NCBI GenBank assembly: GCA_016081115.2
Contig: JABTTQ020001487.1
Span: forward strand, 682,001 to 746,000
Direction of reading: 5' to 3'
DNA from: Rehmannia glutinosa
Lineage: Eukaryota > Streptophyta > Magnoliopsida > Lamiales > Orobanchaceae
DNA length: 64,000 nucleotides
The translations under genes and the position numbers were made by a program. Positions 46,061 to 57,096 of the stretch are shown one piece after another; the first letter of the stretch is position 1, and every line of letters starts with the position of its first letter. The notes beneath the pieces were generated by a model, which had not been told where the DNA came from, did not search any database, and was given only the letters and a program-made list of their open reading frames with translations.

Positions 46061-46519
46061 GCGGCTCAGCCACACCAATGAGGAAGCGAAGAACTGAATT
46101 AAGCCTACATGGTAATTTGGTTATATATAAATTTGGTGAGTGTAGTTGGATAAATGAATCCCAGCCTCGTGGGATTTGTATCAAACATAAAATCACACAA
46201 GTTTATAATTAAACCGGGCTGAAATCATCAAAAGTACACCTGGATTTGGTCAGATTATTTAGTAAATCCAACCCAACTCATCAAAGTAAACGAACCCTAA
46301 TTACTTGGTATCATGTGCATTTGTTTTGTCATTTTTGCTCCAGAAACAAATTTTTACATTAATCGCATTTGCTTGTCATTATGTGGGTATTTTTGGCATT
46401 TTATGACTTATTCTCTATAATCAATAATCACTAATGCTAAATAAATTATTATTATCATATTCAATAATCAAATATCATATTCTATATCACTTACATATTA
46501 TTGCTCCAAATTATATAAT
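46061..46519. other. AT-rich flank of element 4
   Basis: No gene recognised. Ends in ATAAT, the target duplication of element 4 (46515-46519). Confidence 0.5.
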
Positions 46520-46732
46520 TGTAAAAGCTATAATCTAGAATCTGAAAACAGAATATAGCAGTTAATTTAGTTAGGAAAAGTTAGTTATAAGTCGGTTATG
46601 TTAGTTGTATTTTCAATTATAAAAGGACCTCTCCTCCTTCATTTTGTACTCATATTTTCAGATTACAATCTCAGAGTTTGTTTACAAGTTCTTCATCAAT
46701 GGAAGTTTCATCACATTTCTGAGTTCTTTACA
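46520..46732 (+). repeat. Element 4 5' LTR
   Basis: TGTAAAAGCTATAATC to GAGTTCTTTACA. TATA box TATAAAAG at 46618-46625. Confidence 0.95.
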
Positions 46733-46741
46733 TGGTATCAG
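46733..46741 (+). other. Element 4 primer-binding site
   Basis: TGGTATCAG directly abuts the LTR. It matches the first nine bases of the initiator tRNA-Met site. Confidence 0.85.
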
Positions 46742-46868
46742 TAGTATTTTGATCACATCTGCATCATATTCTTCATTCTGCAGATTGTTTTTACTCTACT
46801 GCAGTTTTCTATTTTGATCATTTTTTCTTGATCATCTCATCTTTCTTGATCATCTTTGATTGATCATC

Positions 46869-48314
46869 ATGGCTGCTCCAACTGTTATACCAATTGATGA
46901 CTTCACATCTCCTTTCTATCTACATCCAAGTGACAATCCAGGCGCCATTATAGTTTATGAGCCCTTTAATGGAGAAAACTACATTTCTTGGAGTAGAGCT
47001 GTTTCTAAGGCTTTGAATGTCAAAAATAAATCGTGTTTCATAGATGGATCAGTCCCTATGGCATCTCCTTCTTCCCCTCTACTCTATAATTGCTGGAAAA
47101 GAGCAAACAACCTTGTTCTGTCTTGGATACTAAACTCTATATCCAAAGAAATTAGACAAAGTCTTCTTTACTTCAATTCAGCCCAAGAAGTATGGGATGA
47201 ACTCAAGATTCGGTATGTTCGTAGTGATGGGCCAAGAGTTTTTCACTTACAGAAATCTTTGAGCTCGATTTCTCAAGGTACTAATTCCATTACTACCTAC
47301 TACAATCAATTCAAAGGTCTCTGGGATGAATACATCAACTTCAGGCCTGTTCCAAAATGTTCTTGTGGGAATTGGACCTACAATTTTCCATATGTCATAT
47401 CTGAAGTCCAACAATCTGATTCAGCCATCAAATTCTTGGTTGGATTGCATGAGTCCTATGCTCAAATTCGAAGTCAACTTCTCTTATCTTCTCCTCTACC
47501 TTCCCTTGCAAAGGTTTATTCTCTACTTCTTCAAGAAGTTCTTCAAGAAGAGGCACAAAGAGGACTAAATAATTCTATGGTTTCTCCATTAGAACCTGCA
47601 GCTATGCTTGCTAAACAAGCAATTAATACAAGATTTCAGAATTTCAAGGACAAGAAGAAACTAAAGTGCAGTCATTGTGGTTTCTCAGGCCACACAATAG
47701 ACAGATGCTTTCAATTAATTGGGTATCCTCCTGGATGGAAAGGTCCAAAAGGCCCCAGAAATTTAAGGGATAACGCTGGTGCTAATGCTGTGGTTTCTTC
47801 TCCTCCAAATGAACAAACAGAAAATCCTCTTTTCACTCCTGAGATGTTCCAACAATTCTTGAACTTTGCTAAGGATCACTCTCAGAAACCTGTTGAGGAT
47901 AATGTTCACTCTGTAGCCACCTCAGTATCAGGTATTTCTAAGAAACCTTATTGTTGTGTTGTTTTTAATGATAAGTCAAAATGGATACTTGATACTGGCG
48001 CCACTGATCATATGGTATGTGATATATCTTATTTCAATTCTAAGCCATCATCTGTTTCCACTCCTATCCATTTACCTAATGGACAAACTACTTTAGCTTC
48101 ACATATGGGTAATGTACAGTTATCTGATGATTTTACATTACAAAATGCACTTTATGTTCCATCTTTTTCATTCAATCTTATATCTGTCTCTCAACTAACC
48201 AAAAGTTCAGATTTTGCATTGCATTTCCTTTCGTCACATTGCTTGTTACAGGATTTGAAAAGCAAGAGGATGATTGGTTCTGCTAGAGAACATGGTGGGC
48301 TTTATCATTTTTAA
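46869..48314 (+). CDS. Element 4 gag and protease
   Basis: ATG at 46869 (MAAPTVIPID) is the first Met; 481 codons to the stop. Residues 10-70 contain PFYLHPSDNPG and FNGENYISWSRAV, the retrotransposon-gag start; then the capsid region with AQEVWDELKIRYVRSDGPRV. The zinc knuckle CSHCGFSGHTIDRC lies at 47668-47709, followed by YPPGWKG. The protease site WILDTGATDHM is at about 47982-48014, followed by FNLISVSQL. The frame is intact to the stop at 48312-48314, but integrase is then out of frame, so no full polyprotein can be made. Confidence 0.9.
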   Translation: MAAPTVIPIDDFTSPFYLHPSDNPGAIIVYEPFNGENYISWSRAVSKALNVKNKSCFIDGSVPMASPSSPLLYNCWKRANNLVLSWILNSISKEIRQSLLYFNSAQEVWDELKIRYVRSDGPRVFHLQKSLSSISQGTNSITTYYNQFKGLWDEYINFRPVPKCSCGNWTYNFPYVISEVQQSDSAIKFLVGLHESYAQIRSQLLLSSPLPSLAKVYSLLLQEVLQEEAQRGLNNSMVSPLEPAAMLAKQAINTRFQNFKDKKKLKCSHCGFSGHTIDRCFQLIGYPPGWKGPKGPRNLRDNAGANAVVSSPPNEQTENPLFTPEMFQQFLNFAKDHSQKPVEDNVHSVATSVSGISKKPYCCVVFNDKSKWILDTGATDHMVCDISYFNSKPSSVSTPIHLPNGQTTLASHMGNVQLSDDFTLQNALYVPSFSFNLISVSQLTKSSDFALHFLSSHCLLQDLKSKRMIGSAREHGGLYHF

Positions 48315-49571
48315 AATCTCCTCAGCCAATGCTTCAGCTTCAGACTCTATTTGGCACTCAAGATTAGGCCATGCTTCAGCAAAAACATTAGATTTACTTC
48401 ATTTTAATTCTGATAAAACTTCAATTTTTGATTTTTGTGATGTATGTCATCTAGCCAAACAAAAGAGGTTGCCCTTTCCTGTTAATGTTTCACAATCTAC
48501 TGTTGTTTTTTATCTAATACACTGTGACATTTGAGGCCCTTTTGCCACCACTCCTCATGCTGGTTCAAAATTTTTTCTTACTATTGTTGATGACTTCTAA
48601 AGGTGTACATGGATATACATGCTAAAACAAAAATCAGACACTCAAACCTGTTTGCAAACCTTTTTCAATATGGTTCTTACCCAGTTCAATAAGAAAATCA
48701 AAATTCTTAGATCAGACAATGGCACTGAGTTCATGCTAACCAATCTGTATAATATTCATGCATTATACACCAGAAATCTTGTGTAGAAACACCTCAATAA
48801 AATGGCTTAGTTGAAAGAAAGCATCAACATTTGCTTCAAGTGGCTAAAGCTCTAATGTTTCAATCCAAAATTCCTTTAACATTTTGGGATGAATGTATAC
48901 TCACAGCAGCTCATATTATAAATAGACTTCCAACTCCTACTCTTCAAAACAGAACACCTTTTGAAATTCTTTTCAATAAATTTCCTGATTATTCTCATTT
49001 AAAAGTTTTTTGTTGTCTAGCTTATGCTTCTACACTATCTAGACAAAGGAGTAAATTTCATCCAAGAGCCACAAAGTGTATTTTTATTGGTTATCCTATG
49101 GGAACCAAAGGATACAAGTTGTATGATATTGAAACTCATAAAGTTTTTATATCCAGAGATGTTTAATTTTGTGAACATATATTTCCCTTTGCATCTGTAT
49201 CTGTCTGCAACAATAGCAATGATATTGAGCCTCTTATTCAGTCTATTTCTGATAACATTGTTGAGCCACATATGCCTACCAGAATGCAATTTGATAATCC
49301 AACTAACATTGTTGCAGGCCCTGACATACCTGTTACTGATACAATTATTCCTGATACATCTGTTCTTGATACTAATTCTCTTGTTTTTGTGCCTAATAAC
49401 ACTACAGGGCATGATAATAATTCTCCTGATCTCAGGAGATCCTCTAGAACTCATACTTTACCTCATTATTTATAGCCATATCAGTGTGCTCTTCCACAAT
49501 CTCTATAGAATAACTCCTCCTCTCAGGATGTTCAATCAGGAAAAGCTTATGACATTGCAAAATCTATCTAT
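48315..49571 (+). pseudogene. Element 4 integrase and linker, broken
   Basis: Integrase zinc-binding start IWHSRLGHASAKTLDLL with CDVCHLAKQ (48345-48465), then the core with TIVDDF near 48580 and RSDNGTEF near 48712. The continuation from 48831 (ALMFQSKIPLTFWDE, ITAAHIINRLPTP-like) lies in another frame. Stops at 48532-48534, 48598, 48784 and 48808, among others. A Pro/Asp/Asn-rich linker at 49190-49475 leads to RT. Confidence 0.8.
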
Positions 49572-50228
49572 GTGGATCAGCTTTCTGGGAATCATATAGT
49601 GTTCAATGCAAGCATCACTCAACACATAGAGCCTAAAACTTATGCTCAAGCAAGCAAAGTATCTGAGTGGAGAGATGCTATGAAGGCAGAAATAGCAGCT
49701 TTAGAGAAAAACAATACTTGGACAATGACTTCTCTTCCTCCCAATCGACATTGTATTGGTTGTAAGTGGGTTTTCAAAATCAAATATAAATCAAATGGAG
49801 ATATGGAGAGGTACAAGGCAAGACTTGTAGCAAAAGGCTACACACAAGAAGAAGGCCTTGATTATTTTGATGTTAACAATGCCTTCCTTCATGGGGATCT
49901 AAATGAGGAAGTGTATATGAAACCACCACCAAGATATTGTACACCAAGTGACACAAGAGTTTGCAAACTGAACAAGAGTCTTTATGGACTCAAACAAGCC
50001 TCAAGACAATGGTTTTGCAAATTAACTTCATGTCTCTTAGCTTATGGTTTTACTCAATCTAAATCAGATAGTTCTTTCTTCATTAAGTCCTATGTTGTTT
50101 CCATAAGAACTCTTTGTGTATATGTTGATAATATCATTCTTGCAGGAAACAATTTGCAGGAAATCCAAAATCTTAAGGCACATTTAGACAACACTTTCAC
50201 TATCAAAGATCTTGGAAATCTTAAATAT
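49572..50228 (+). pseudogene. Element 4 RT, first part, with an internal deletion
   Basis: Contains WRDAMKAEIAALEKNNTW, CKWVFKIKYKSNGDMERYK and ARLVAKGYTQEEGLDYFD, which jumps directly to VNNAFLHGDL. About thirty residues usually found between those blocks are missing in frame; a GAT at the joint suggests microhomology. LYGLKQASRQW follows. The catalytic YVDD reads YVDN (50121-50132). Two defects, each probably enough to kill the enzyme. The frame is cut by the solo LTR at 50229. Confidence 0.9.
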
Positions 50229-51563
50229 TGTTAGTCCAAGTGGCTACGATAATCTAGAGGGGGGGTGAATAGATTATCCCGATTTTTCGCAAATCACTCT
50301 CTTTTTCGAATCAACAAGTAAATGACAAGAATGTAAATGCGGAAATTAAACAACACTCGTTGATTTAAAGAGGTACAACCCACCTAGGGCCTAATCCTCT
50401 ACCACCCCAGTATCTTCGGGATGGATTTCAAAAAGAAAAAAAAAAGATTTTATTAATTACCACAATTAATACAACACCTTGAGGATCACCACAATCCTCT
50501 TACAACACCTTCAAGGAGATTACCACAATCTTCCTTCACCACCTTTGAAGAGTACTACACTCTTCAAACACCTATCACCTAGATCACCCAAGTGTATTCT
50601 TACCACAAGAATACTCACAAGGATGTCTTGTGTTGAATGATGGATAAAATTCAAGATTACAACTCTATGAAACCAATACAAAGATTAAGTGCAAGTGTAA
50701 TCAAGAATCAAAAAGCCTAGACCTCAAAGATGTGCAAGTGAAAGTACTTAGGCTATTACAACAAGAATATAAAAATGAAAGCTTGAACAATTTGCAGATT
50801 TCTTGTTGTGTATTTTGCTTGTATGTGTTGTGTCTTGTGTCTTCAATTCATCCTCTATTTATAGGGAAGTCTTCACCAACATAGGCTCCTCTATCTTCAC
50901 TTTTGTCTACAAAAAGAAGATCACGAGATGTAGAAATATTGTACAAAAATCAAAAGTAAATCTTGCTGTCAAAAATTTCAAAAAGATAACTTTGTCATCA
51001 CAAAATAGCATAGGGCGACCAGTTGCCCTGTTGAAGATTTCGACCGTTTGAAAAAATTAGTGCGATCCAGGTACAGGTCGTCAGGGGGGTCGACCGGTCG
51101 ACGAGGGGGTGCGACCGGTTGCCCTAGGGTGCGACCGGTCGGCCTCACCCTTGACCGATCCCCCTCTTCGATTTTAAGAGTTCAGAATGTTCTGTTTCGA
51201 TATTCTTTGCTTCAGGTACCGGTCGACGCTTTGAGTGACCGGTCGACCTCCAATATTAAATGTTGTCCGATTTTTATCAAAAATAAACTTCAAGAAATAC
51301 TCCAAAAAATTAGTAAAAACTTTTTAAATCACTTGGGAGTATTTTGATTACATTTATAAACATAGTTTCGGTGTAAAAACCAATTTAAACAAAACCATCA
51401 AAAAGTGTTGTCCATTTTTATCGAAAAATAAATTCTAAGAAATACTCCAAAAATTAGCAAAAAACATTTTAAATCATTTAGGAGTATTTGGACAACATTT
51501 ATTATCATTGTTTTGGTATAAAAACATAATCATCAAAATCTTGATAAAAACATTTATCTAACA
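50229..51563 (-). mobile_element. Reversed SIRE-type solo LTR in element 4
   Basis: On the minus strand it reads TGTTAGATAAATG to GGACTAACA, the same family as the LTRs of elements 2 and 3. The 5-base duplication AATAT is perfect (50224-50228 and 51564-51568). Minus-strand TATA box at 50864-50857. Contains five ACCGGT cores at 51090-51250. No internal sequence. Confidence 0.95.
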
Positions 51564-52420
51564 AATATATCCTTGGAATAGAGGTTGCAAGGTCTGCCAA
51601 AGGCATTAGTCTATGCCAAAGGAAATATGCTCTAGACATCATTACAGAAGTTGGTTATCTTGGCTGCAAACCAAGCTCAACCCCCATGGAAGCTAAACCT
51701 GATGTTCAAACAACTGACATCACACCTCTACCTGATCCTTCTATATACAGAAGGCTCATAGGGAGATTATTATATCTAACCATCACTAGACCTGAATTAT
51801 CTTATTATCTACAACATTTAAGTCAGTTTATGTCTAATCCCACTATATCTCATATGACTGCAGCTCACAAATGTCTAAGATACATAAAGTCAAATCTAGG
51901 CAAAGGCATCTTCTATCCCACTACATCCAGTCTACAGCTGAAAGCATTCACTGATGTTGATTGGGCTAAATGTCCTACCACAAGAAGAAGTATAAGTGGA
52001 TATGCCATATTTCTAGGTGACTCCCTTATATCTTGGAAGGCAAGGAAGCAAGCAACAGTTAGTGGATCATCAGCTGAAGCTAAATATAGAGTCATTGCAC
52101 TAGCCACATGTGAAATCCAATGGCTCAATTATCTTCTAAATGATATTAATACAAAGCCTACAACTCCTGCTACTATCTACACAGACAGCCGTTCAGCGTA
52201 TTGTATCTCTCAGAATCCATGACATCATGAGAGCACTAAACACATCCAAATTGATTGCCACTTTGTAAGAGAAAAGATCCAAGAAGGCCTCATCAAGATC
52301 ATCCATATCCCTGCTTCACAGCAAACAGCTGATATAAAACCTCTTCCACCTGCTTTGTTTAACTATTTTATCTCCAAGTTGGGCATGATAGACATTCATG
52401 CTCCACTTGCGGGGGTGTAA
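51564..52420 (+). pseudogene. Element 4 RT end and RNase H
   Basis: Resumes right after the solo LTR with LGIEVARSAKGISLCQRKYA and PSIYRRLIGRLLYLT. RNase H has KAFTDVDWAKCPTTRRSISG, SWKARKQATVSGSSAEAKYR and a final IHIPASQQTADI. A TGA at about 52220-52222 breaks the frame. The last TAA (52418-52420) lies inside the first bases of the 3' LTR. TADI-KPLP replaces the usual TADIFTKPLP. Confidence 0.85.
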
Positions 52421-52630
52421 AAGCTATAATCTAGAAGCTGAAAACATAATATAGCAGTTAATTTAGTTAGGAAAAGTTAGTTATAAGTCGGTTATGTTAG
52501 TTGTATTTTCAATTATAAAAGGACCTCTCCTCCTTCATTTTGTACGATCATATTTTCATATTACAATCTCAGAGTTTGTTTACAAGTTCTTCATCAATGG
52601 AAGTTTCATCACATTTCTGAGTTCTTTACA
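52416..52630 (+). repeat. Element 4 3' LTR
   Basis: TGTAAAAGCTATAATC to GTTCTTTACA, preceded by the short purine-rich GCGGGGG. About 98% identical to the 5' LTR by hand comparison. Confidence 0.95.
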
Positions 52631-52720
52631 ATAATCAATAAACCAAACAATCCATTATCATCTTAACAATTTAACTAATTCTGTTAGCGGCAAAGAGGCC
52701 CTAATTATACATTTTACTTA

Positions 52721-53460
52721 GAGGATATTACACTAAACCTCTTGTACTATTAGCATTTTTATACTTTATCATATAAATTATTTTTCATTACATTTTACGT
52801 TATAAATTTTGTACTTGCCCTATATGGACATGTTTACCCCTAAAACTGGTTTTCTTATAATAATTAAAATAGTCTATTATTATCATATCAGATCCGTGCT
52901 TTAGTATAAAAAAAATTAATAATCCCTTAAATTCATACATTTTTTATGGGAATGTATAGTCAGATATTCTTACCCGATTTTCGAGTTGTTCCTCTCAGCA
53001 AACTTTAACATGCATCACGATGGTTCATACCAACACTATGAAAGAAAGTGAAAAATGCAGTGGAAGTTCTTACATTATTTGCGACATTGAAAAAAAGAAA
53101 CTTGCTATTCTGCGTAAAGAATATGTTGTATCTTTGTTTAACATAAATGGATTTCTTTTCTTTTTTATGAAAAGAAAAAAATTTGCGGCAGACTGTAGAC
53201 ATTCGCTGCTAACGTTAAAAATATATGTGGCGAACGAATTTGTTTGGCTGCTAACTATTTATTTATTTTTATTTTATTTAAATTTTAGTGATGATAACTT
53301 TAGGGGTGATATTATCCATAAAGGGCAAAGTGTGAAGATGTACAATGTTTATATGGTAAAGTGTAATGAAAAATAGTTTCATGGTAAAGTGTAATGAAAA
53401 ATAATTTATATGGTAAAGTATAAAAACATTAATAGTAAGTAGATTTAGTGTAATTTACTC
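52721..53460. mobile_element. Mutator-like MITE with long inverted repeats
   Basis: Ends GAGGATATTACACTAAA and, inverted, GAGTAAATTACACTAAA. Similarity goes on inward for well over 100 bases (TTTTTATACTTTACCATATA against TTTTTATACTTTATCATATA). Flanks TTTTACTTA and TTTTTCTTA agree at eight of nine bases, as for 9-base Mutator duplications. The right arm has an extra roughly 33-base repeat of GGTAAAGTGTAATGAAAAAT. An open stretch at 53020-53376 runs into the right repeat and has no known domain. Confidence 0.75.
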
Positions 53461-53705
53461 TTTTTCTTATTACTTTCGAACTTCATTCATGGCTGCCTGG
53501 CATAATAGTGACCCAAAAAATCTATAGCCAATCGTAGAGGTTACAGTAATATAAGTAATTATAATATTGGAATTCGCATATTTAATTCGAATAATCCCAA
53601 AACTAATTCATGATTGCCTCGATAAACGTCAGTACATTAACATCACCCATTAATTTTCAATGAATTTATTCGTTTCTTCGCTTCTTTCTTCTAAAAGTTC
53701 ATCCC

Positions 53706-53881
53706 CAGGGATAGAGCAAGACCCAAACATTGGGAGAGCTCAAAAATTTTGGAGGGCTAAATCAATATAAAAATAAATATTTAATACTAAATATTAATAT
53801 TTTAAAATAATATATATATATATATAAATATAGAGATTTCAAAAAATTTTGAGGGGGCTCATGGTTAATGATACGCCCCTG
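53706..53881. mobile_element. Short hAT-like MITE
   Basis: Starts CAGGGATAGAGCAAGACC and ends, inverted, CAGGGGCGTATCATTAACC. CATCCC flanks both sides. About 176 bases, AT-rich centre. Ends are like the element at 35592-36179. Confidence 0.6.
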
Positions 53882-54284
53882 CATCCCCCTAACGTTTGGT
53901 ATATCAAACAACTAAAAGTCTAAAATATTAAAATTGCAATTAAAAGTACTTTTTTTTTTAAAACAAACGCCTCGTCACCATTTTCGTTTTATTTTTATCA
54001 TAATCATAAGTATTAAAAAAATGGTTTAGTAAATAACAGAAGCACAAAAAAAAAAAAAAAAAACTTGCACCTGAACTAAAAAAGAATTTATCCTGCATAT
54101 ATATAATATATATTATGCGTATCTCATTTACAGTATGTGCTTTCTGCAAATTCACAATCAAGTGAATCTAAAAGAAAAAGAAAAATATTGCTTCAAAACA
54201 AAAACAAAAAGAAAAATATAAAACCAAACGAAAACCAAAAAAAAAAAAAAAAAAAACTAATCTCCTCTTTTTACTTTTTGCCCC
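53882..54284. other. 3' flank of the host gene
   Basis: A/T-homopolymer-rich DNA downstream of the minus-strand gene. Its polyadenylation signal should lie here, but runs of A and T make it impossible to pick one. Confidence 0.5.
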
Positions 54285-55007
54285 CTAAATTTCTTTATCC
54301 ACATTCAACTGAAGAGGCTTAGGCTGAGCCATGGTCCTCCTTTTCCACAAGTTTATCTCCTTCCTCGGCTCCAAGACCAATATCGGCGCCGAGAAAGGGA
54401 TGATGACGTCATCCTCCCCGTCGCTGAAACCCCTCTCTCCATCGGAGTAAAATCCCCGATCCTCCTCCGGCGCGATTTGCGCGGTTGTCCAATCGAAATT
54501 GGCAAACGTATCTCGGCTGCTGGCGAATTTCCTCATGTGGCTCAGACTCGGCGCGGCTCCAGGAATCGGCGGCTTGGCCTGACTGTTTCTCCCGGCGCCG
54601 AAAACCTTCTTAATTCCCGATTGTTTCTTCTTCATGTCAGGATCGGAGGCTATGGGCCGGGCTTTTTTAGATTTTTCGGGCTTAGATAGAGAAACGTGCT
54701 TCAATTCTTTTGTTAAAGAAGCGTGTTTCTTTTTCGATATCTTCTTCTTGTGTTTGATTTGGCCCATGCACGAGACTTTCGGTGAAGTGGGCTCTTGCGC
54801 TTCGAAGTTCTTCGATTTCCCTCGGGCTTCAGCCGGAATCATGGGCAAAATCGGACCGGAAAACCCCTTGTTGTGATGGGCTTTGAGCCTGTGAGTAATT
54901 GCATCGGCCCGCTTATCACCGCGCGGGCTGAGGAGATTTTGGAATGTAACCGCCGCTTGAACGGCCCGTAAAATCTTGTACTTTGACTTAGTTGCGGGCT
55001 TCTCCAT
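54285..55007 (-). CDS. Syringolide-induced protein 14-1-1-like, host gene
   Basis: 240 residues from ATG at 55007 to a stop at 54285-54287, one exon, unbroken. Conserved blocks of this plant-specific family: RLKAHHNKGFSGPILPMIPA (residues 41-60 with changes in other plants), EPTSPKVSCMGQIKHKKK (72-89), an acidic patch (EEDRGFYSDGERGFSDGEDD, 181-200) and a C-terminal WKRRTMAQPKPLQL (221-234). Residues 83-130 are very basic and look like a nuclear or nucleolar signal. No signal peptide or membrane segment. The family was named from a soybean transcript raised by a bacterial elicitor; its molecular role is unknown. GC content is clearly higher than in the surrounding transposons, and it has no transposon overlap. 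Confidence 0.88.
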   Translation of the reverse strand: MEKPATKSKYKILRAVQAAVTFQNLLSPRGDKRADAITHRLKAHHNKGFSGPILPMIPAEARGKSKNFEAQEPTSPKVSCMGQIKHKKKISKKKHASLTKELKHVSLSKPEKSKKARPIASDPDMKKKQSGIKKVFGAGRNSQAKPPIPGAAPSLSHMRKFASSRDTFANFDWTTAQIAPEEDRGFYSDGERGFSDGEDDVIIPFSAPILVLEPRKEINLWKRRTMAQPKPLQLNVDKEI

Positions 55008-55059
55008 TGTAATTAGCTAGTAATCTAAATTGTTCTTTTTGTCTGTGACTCGATATATA

Positions 55060-55067
55060 TATTTATA
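55060..55067 (-). promoter_or_regulatory. Likely TATA box of the host gene
   Basis: TATAAATA on the minus strand, about 52 bases before the ATG, giving a leader of about 20-25 bases. Just upstream lies a (CA/TG)-rich stretch, 55078-55112. Confidence 0.6.
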
Positions 55068-55112
55068 AATGCGCGCAAAACACACACACATACGTACGTG
55101 TGTGTGCGTGTA

Positions 55113-55686
55113 GGATGCGTCTATCTGTATGTAATTAATGGGTACAATTTAAACGAATATAGACACGAAAGAATCGAAATAGGGTACCAAAATTGACCTT
55201 TTCATTGGATATTGAAAAAAAGATAAGTGGCCAAACGAGACTATGAATGAGCAAAAACAAGTTGTACCTACTGCTTCTACTGCAGGTATTAAATGCACAA
55301 GGTTGATTTGATTAGTATTTATTTAATACTTAGTACCAATACACCAATTAACTCCTCATTCAAAGGTCTAAATCTGCTGGCTAAATCAACGTAAATTATA
55401 TACGGTATGTTATGGAAATCCGTAGAATAATCAACATAATTCGACGATATGCACAAGAGATTGAGAATATAAAAAAAAAAAAAAAGGTCGTATTTGATTA
55501 GAGATTAGGCAGAGAGACAATTAGAATTAACACGTGGATTGATGATAAGATGATGTGACAAATATTGTACAGGTTATTTATATGTAGTGTGCCAATTAAT
55601 TTATTTCATCACCTATAATGATATGACTGCATATGTTGAACATGAGAAATTATACTTATAACTTTATGACGGAGTGCCGTCCACCA
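55113..55686. other. Upstream region of the host gene
   Basis: AT-rich; no gene or clear transposon end recognised. It may hold regulatory sites of the host gene, but nothing can be named. Confidence 0.5.
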
Positions 55687-55862
55687 GTAGTAATTGTGAT
55701 AGAGTAATCGTTTTATCTTAATTATATGTGGGAATATAATATGTATATCACAAATGATATTGTTTCTTTAATAGTACTTGTAATCGTGAAAGAAGTAATC
55801 GATTTAAACTTAATTACATGTGGGATATGATATTGCGAATGATATTGTTTCTTAAAATAGTA
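55687..55862. repeat. Tandem duplication of about 88 bases
   Basis: Two diverged copies, each with TAATTACATGTGGGA or TAATTATATGTGGGA and AATGATATTGTTTCTT. Confidence 0.75.
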
Positions 55863-55869
55863 CTTTGGA

Positions 55870-56690
55870 GTGCAAAACTTAATTAGAGGCATTACCACAT
55901 CTCACCTTCAATTCTCATGATGCATTTAAAAATAGGGTAACTAGCATTTCAATATGCATTATTTTTAAAACACTTTGTGAAGCAGTCAAGAAGCGTAAAC
56001 AAAAATACAAACTCACATTGTATGTTGATGATATCGTAAGAGATACAAGAATTTAGGAAATACTCTAACTCGAGTTTGTTATTCAATAATCAACCACCTA
56101 AAAATAATAACAAAGCAGGTATTTATAAGATTAATCTCCTACCACAATAAAACTCATGACTATTGAAAACTCTTAAAAGATAATAAAACAAGCCATTAAG
56201 ACTAATCCTAATAGCTGATATGTTATTTTTAAACCTTATCTCCATCATTCTCTCTAGGGCTCAGACGATCCGTCCTCGAATCAGAAGGGAAATCGTCACT
56301 AGAGAAATTGTCAAATCATGGAGGGGTGCGAAGAGCACGAAACGAGACGAGACAAGAAAATAAGATGAATATCATCATTAGTTGCATATGATTTATCATA
56401 TTTAGGTGTTCCTTGGCATGGTGAACTAGCAGAATAATTGGTGAATAATTTGGGAAGAAAGAAAGAACCGATGCAGACAAGATTAAGACCGAGCAAAATG
56501 TTATATTATTCAACAACCGCAATTTTCTTGTCGAAAATTGATGGTCCGTCATAACCACTATCCTCCTCGTTAAATTTTGGTGGCTTTTCGCAGTCAATCG
56601 TTGAAATTATATCTTCACCTTCCTTATCAAAGATAGGTAGTCCATCATAACCATTATACTCCTCGTCAAAATTCGGAGATTCTTCGTCAC
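55870..56690 (-). pseudogene. Minus-strand gypsy remnant: gag-pol linker, pol end and LTR piece
   Basis: From 56690 leftwards, an acidic linker with two imperfect units (FDEEYNGYDGLPIFDKE, FNEEDSGYDGPSIFDK), like the gag-pol spacer of plant gypsy elements. It then jumps to DSRTDRLSPRENDG (56287-56246), typical of the end of pol. Beyond that, 56230-55870 has the TTATAAATACC and TTGTATCTCTTACGATATC features of an LTR. The whole of RT and integrase is missing between these pieces, so a large deletion formed the remnant. Confidence 0.65.
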
Positions 56691-57096
56691 TGTTCGCCAA
56701 AAATATTTGGATCTTACAACTGCAAGTGTACAATATAGTTTATAGAATAATGGCAGGCAATGTCGTATTCCTCAGGATTGACTACGAAACACTTAGGCTA
56801 TAATAACATCATATTCCAATTTTATTGAAGCGACCGAATATCAAGAGTTCATAAAAATAAAAAAATAAAAAAAATTAAAGAAATAAATTTGTGAACCCCA
56901 CAAGTATTTTCAACAACCACGGAAGCAACCTTAGGCACATAATCTCAACATGTTTCATTAATATTAAATCCAATTAAAGTTTTAAAAACCAAGTCATGCA
57001 ATTCTATGGGTTCAATTCCTAAGATAGTCTATTCCCCCTTCCGAACAGCGCATAAATTGGAGATTAATAACAATAGTAGGTCTCCCGACTCGATAC
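56691..57096 (-). repeat. Gypsy LTR C, cut by element 3
   Basis: Inverted relative of LTR A (26890-27295), including GGATCTTACAACTGCAAGTG and GTCGTATTCCTCAGG on the plus strand. It starts TGTTCGCC at 56691 and has no PBS. At 57097 element 3 begins; the rest of LTR C should lie beyond the window. Confidence 0.75.

Larger units (their letters stand above)
46520..52630 (+). mobile_element. Copia element 4, full length with both LTRs
   Basis: LTRs of 213 and 215 bases (46520-46732, 52416-52630) differ at only about four positions and a 2-base indel. The target duplication ATAAT is perfect (46515-46519 and 52631-52635). It has a PBS, gag, protease, integrase, RT and RNase H in copia order. Pol is interrupted by a reversed SIRE-type solo LTR (50229-51563). 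The gag carries the PF14244-type start and a GYPPGWKG tail after the zinc knuckle. It is a different lineage from elements 1-3. Confidence 0.95.

Noticed and set aside
49024..49599. 191-codon Leu/Ile-rich frame
   Set aside because: Out-of-frame reading of the element 4 linker between integrase and RT.
53020..53376. 118-codon frame as a gene
   Set aside because: Lies within a MITE and its end runs into the inverted repeat; no known domain.
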